Source: Azospirillum sp. B510 (lineage in GTDB: Bacteria; Pseudomonadota; Alphaproteobacteria; Azospirillales; Azospirillaceae). From it: a DNA stretch of 64,000 nucleotides. Positions 62,133 to 64,000 of this stretch are shown piece by piece (the first letter of the stretch is position 1; every line of letters starts with the position of its first letter). The notes under the pieces were generated by a model, which saw only the letters and a list, made by a program, of their open reading frames with translations, was not told the origin of the DNA and made no database searches. A program made the position numbers and the translations under genes. The stretch spans positions 835,001 through 899,000 of the forward strand of contig NC_013854.1 of the NCBI RefSeq assembly GCF_000010725.1, in the 5' to 3' direction.

Positions 62133-63277
62133 CCGGCCGGTTCCGGCGCATCCTGGCCGCAGGAGTCGCCGTCCTCGCGCCCGTCCTCGGGTTGGCGACG
62201 GCGATGCCGGTCCTGGCGGCGGACTGGACATGGTCGCTGCCGGGCCATGTGCCGGAGCCGCGCGTGCCCGCCGACAACCCGATGTCGGCGGTGAAGGTCG
62301 AGCTGGGCCGGCGGCTGTTCTACGATACCCGCCTGTCCGGCAACGGGACCATCGCCTGCGCCTCCTGCCACATCCAGGCGAAGGCCTTCACCGACGGACG
62401 GGCGCTGTCGCCGGGATCGACCGGCGGGCTGACCCACCGGAACGCCCAGCCGCTGGCGAACAGCGCCTGGAATGCCACCTACACCTGGGCGAACCCGGCG
62501 CTGGTGTCGCTGGAGCGGCAGATGGAGGTCCCGCTGTTCGGCGACGACCCCGTCGAGATGGGGGTGACCGACGCCAACCGGGCGGCGATCCTGGAGCGGC
62601 TGCGCGCCGATCCCGTTTATCCGCCGCTGTTCCGCCAGTCCTTTCCCGACGAGGCGGAGCCGCTGACCATGGCGACGGTCATCAAGGCGATCGCAGCCTT
62701 CCAGCGCGGCATCGTATCGGTGGACAGCCGCTATGACCGCTATCTCCAGGGCAAGGCCAGCCTGAGCGAGGCGGAGACGCGGGGCATGGCCCTGTTCTTC
62801 GGCGAGCGGGCCGAGTGCCACCATTGCCATGGCAGCTTCAATTTCAACGATCAGGTCGTCCACGCCCGGAGCCGGGAGGTGGAGACGCCGTTCCACAACA
62901 CCGGCCTCTACAATCTGGACGGCGCCGGGGCCTATCCCTTCCCCAACCGCGGCCTGTTCGAGTTCACCGCCAAGCCGGAGGACATGGGCGCCTTCCGTGC
63001 GCCCAGCCTGCGCAACGTGGCGGTGACCGGCCCCTACATGCATGACGGTGGCATCGCCACGCTGGCGGCGGTGATCGACGCCTATTCCGATGGCGGCCGG
63101 GCGGTGCGTTCGGGGCCGTTGAAGGGCGACGGCCGCCTCAACCCGCACAAGAGCGGCCTGATCTCCCGCATCGGGCTGACGCCGCAGGAAAAGCGCGACC
63201 TGCTGGCCTTCCTGGGAGCGCTGACGGACGAGACCCTGCTGACCGACCCGCGCTGGTCGGATCCCTGGAAGAAATGA
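62129..63277 (+). CDS. mbnH: MbnH-family di-heme cytochrome c peroxidase/MauG-like protein
   Basis: A 382-residue periplasmic protein with a signal peptide (LAAGVAVLAPVLGLATAMPVLA) and two c-type heme motifs, C77-A-S-C80-H81 and C230-H-H-C233-H234. Conserved blocks such as ELGRRLFYDTRLSGNG, FGDDPVEMGV, AFQRGIVS and APSLRNVAVTGPYMHDG place it in the MauG/CcpA superfamily. MbnH uses a bis-Fe(IV) state to modify a tryptophan in MbnP. Overlap with mbnP (ATGA) shows coupling. Confidence 0.92.
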   Translation: MTGRFRRILAAGVAVLAPVLGLATAMPVLAADWTWSLPGHVPEPRVPADNPMSAVKVELGRRLFYDTRLSGNGTIACASCHIQAKAFTDGRALSPGSTGGLTHRNAQPLANSAWNATYTWANPALVSLERQMEVPLFGDDPVEMGVTDANRAAILERLRADPVYPPLFRQSFPDEAEPLTMATVIKAIAAFQRGIVSVDSRYDRYLQGKASLSEAETRGMALFFGERAECHHCHGSFNFNDQVVHARSREVETPFHNTGLYNLDGAGAYPFPNRGLFEFTAKPEDMGAFRAPSLRNVAVTGPYMHDGGIATLAAVIDAYSDGGRAVRSGPLKGDGRLNPHKSGLISRIGLTPQEKRDLLAFLGALTDETLLTDPRWSDPWKK

Positions 63278-63484
63278 CGATGAGGAAAGCGGTGCGCCCC
63301 GATCATGCGGGCGTGTGGTGGATAGAAAAGATCCATTTTCATGAATCATGAATTGACTCTATCAGTGAATCTAAAATAAAAATGAAACAGGCAAGAACGA
63401 TGAAGAGAATATTGCCCAGGAAATTGGGCGTATATTCTGATTTATTGTCTTTGTCTTTTTCAAATACAACAGGAGGACAACGAT
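63278..63484 (+). promoter_or_regulatory. AT-rich promoter region of mbnA with perfect palindrome and strong ribosome site
   Basis: The 207 bases before mbnA are far more AT-rich than the rest of the window. TTCATGA-A-TCATGAA (63338-63352) is a perfect 7-1-7 palindrome. TTGACT follows it, but no -10 at the ideal 17-base spacing is certain. A second short inverted repeat, TGCCCA-GGAAAT-TGGGCG, is near 63414-63431. AGGAGG lies 8 bases before the mbnA start. Copper or sigma-factor control through MbnI-type regulators is possible but not shown. Confidence 0.6.
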
Positions 63485-63580
63485 ATGACCATCAAGATCG
63501 CCAAGAAGCAGACCCTGTCTGTGGCCGGCCGCGCGGGCGCCTGCTGCGGGTCCTGCTGCGCCCCGGTCGGCGTGAACTGA
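63485..63580 (+). CDS. mbnA: Methanobactin precursor peptide
   Basis: A 31-residue peptide, too short for usual gene calling. The leader MTIKIAKKQTLSVAGRAGA matches methanobactin leaders (MTx(K/R)IAxx..LxVxGRA). The C-terminal core is C20-C21-G22-S23-C24-C25-A26-P27-V28-G29-V30-N31. By alignment with known precursors, C21 and C25 are the likely cysteines turned into oxazolone/thioamide pairs by MbnB-MbnC to bind Cu(I); C20 and C24 are extra and could form a disulfide. AGGAGG precedes the ATG. mbnB follows. The assignment rests on the leader, the CGSC core and the neighbours. Confidence 0.9.
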   Translation: MTIKIAKKQTLSVAGRAGACCGSCCAPVGVN

Positions 63581-63586
63581 TCGGGA

Positions 63587-63621
63587 GGGCCGCCGCCCGC
63601 CGCACCGCGTGGTGGCGGCCC
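63587..63621 (+). terminator. Hairpin between mbnA and mbnB
   Basis: GGGCCGCCGCC and GGTGGCGGCCC pair over 11 bp (one G-T wobble) with a 13-base loop. It has no T-run and probably lets a fraction of transcripts continue, so that precursor is made in excess over the biosynthesis enzymes. Confidence 0.65.
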
Positions 63622-63647
63622 GTTCCGCCGAAGGCGAGGCCGTGCCC

Positions 63648-64000
63648 ATGAAGATCGGTTTCAATTTCACGCTGGGAGAGACGCTGCCCCTGGTCCGGAG
63701 CCTGCTGGCATCGGGCCGCATCGACTATGTCGAACTGCTCATCGACAATTTCCTCGCCGTCCCGGAGGAGGAGTTGGCCGCCGGTTTCGACGTCCCGGTC
63801 GGCTTTCACATCATGTTCTCCAAATTCATCGAGGCCGACGAGGCGGCGCTGGACAGCCTCGCATCGCGCCTGCGCAGCCTGATCGACCGCATGAACCCGC
63901 TCTATGTGTCGGATCATGTGGCGCGTTTCACTCATGACGGGCGCCAACTCTACCACCTCGCCGAGATCGACTATGCCGCCGATTACGGGCGCGTGCGCGA
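63648..64000 (+). CDS. mbnB: Methanobactin biosynthesis iron enzyme MbnB (DUF692), N-terminal part
   Basis: The first 117 codons are present; the window ends inside the gene. The start is MKIGFNFTLGETLPLVRSLL, followed by DYVELLIDNFLAVPEEELAAGFDVPVGFHIMFSKF and LYVSDHVARFTHDG. These match DUF692 TIM-barrel enzymes of the MbnB type, in which histidine, aspartate and glutamate residues hold a di- or tri-iron centre that oxidises cysteines of the precursor. The partner mbnC is expected just beyond the window. Its position directly behind mbnA supports the name. Confidence 0.92.
   Translation, partial: MKIGFNFTLGETLPLVRSLLASGRIDYVELLIDNFLAVPEEELAAGFDVPVGFHIMFSKFIEADEAALDSLASRLRSLIDRMNPLYVSDHVARFTHDGRQLYHLAEIDYAADYGRVR

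Noticed and set aside
63382..63651. An 89-codon frame overlapping the mbnA region
   Set aside because: It runs in another frame than the 31-codon mbnA, which has the AGGAGG ribosome site and a family-like leader; the longer frame has no such support.

Overview
The window is GC-rich, gene-dense DNA from a free-living diazotrophic alphaproteobacterium, most probably Azospirillum or a close relative in the Rhodospirillales. The evidence is the split F0 ATP synthase operon (atpI-B-E-F'-F), the nifHDK and nifENX genes with draT/draG next to nifH, the large number of chemotaxis receptors, and repeated NifA/sigma-54 promoter signatures. I see no tRNA, rRNA, CRISPR array or prophage. One degenerate insertion sequence is present.

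Layout. 1-10 kb: the end of a formate dehydrogenase cytochrome b subunit, a class II aldolase, a sensor histidine kinase, a DODA-type dioxygenase, the F0 ATP synthase operon with a near-consensus promoter, a SCO-type copper chaperone, and a chemoreceptor fused to hemerythrin. 10-27 kb: phoH, minCDE, an FG-GAP/ASPIC protein, a PAS + chemoreceptor gene pair, a soluble chemoreceptor-like protein with reversed domain order, a dipeptide epimerase, pterin dehydratase, a uracil-DNA glycosylase-like protein, an ETFB-type methyltransferase, a CHAP-domain secreted protein, ubiA, a single-domain response regulator, rsmE and gshA.

27-43 kb is the nitrogen-fixation island. Reading leftwards from nifH: nifH-nifD-nifK, a chemoreceptor gene and the relic of another, then nifE-nifN-nifX, two NifX-associated genes and a nif-type ferredoxin. 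nifH and nifE each have a sigma-54 -24/-12 element and upstream NifA sites. A 430-residue protein of unknown function lies behind the nifH promoter. Facing right are draT, draG and an ArsC-like nitrogenase-associated gene, which together switch NifH off and on by ADP-ribosylation of an arginine (R104 here). A class II glutamine amidotransferase, an azoreductase and AMP nucleosidase follow.

46-64 kb is a metal and cofactor acquisition region. After a deleted ISAs1-type element comes a cobalamin riboswitch that leads a TonB-dependent receptor, a small cytosolic protein, a complete FecCD-type ABC importer and a DUF1636 protein. Next come TonB, a CopC-CopD fusion, a second SCO protein, a PCuAC periplasmic copper chaperone, and two paralogous DUF2946 proteins, one on each side of this block. 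The window ends in a methanobactin-type chalkophore locus: a TonB-dependent receptor, a MbnP-type lipoprotein, a MbnH-type di-heme protein, a 31-codon precursor peptide gene (mbnA) missed by length-limited gene calling, an intergenic hairpin, and the start of mbnB, cut by the window end. The most striking content is this copper-chelator locus in a nitrogen fixer, with an unusual CCGSCC core, beside dedicated copper delivery genes.
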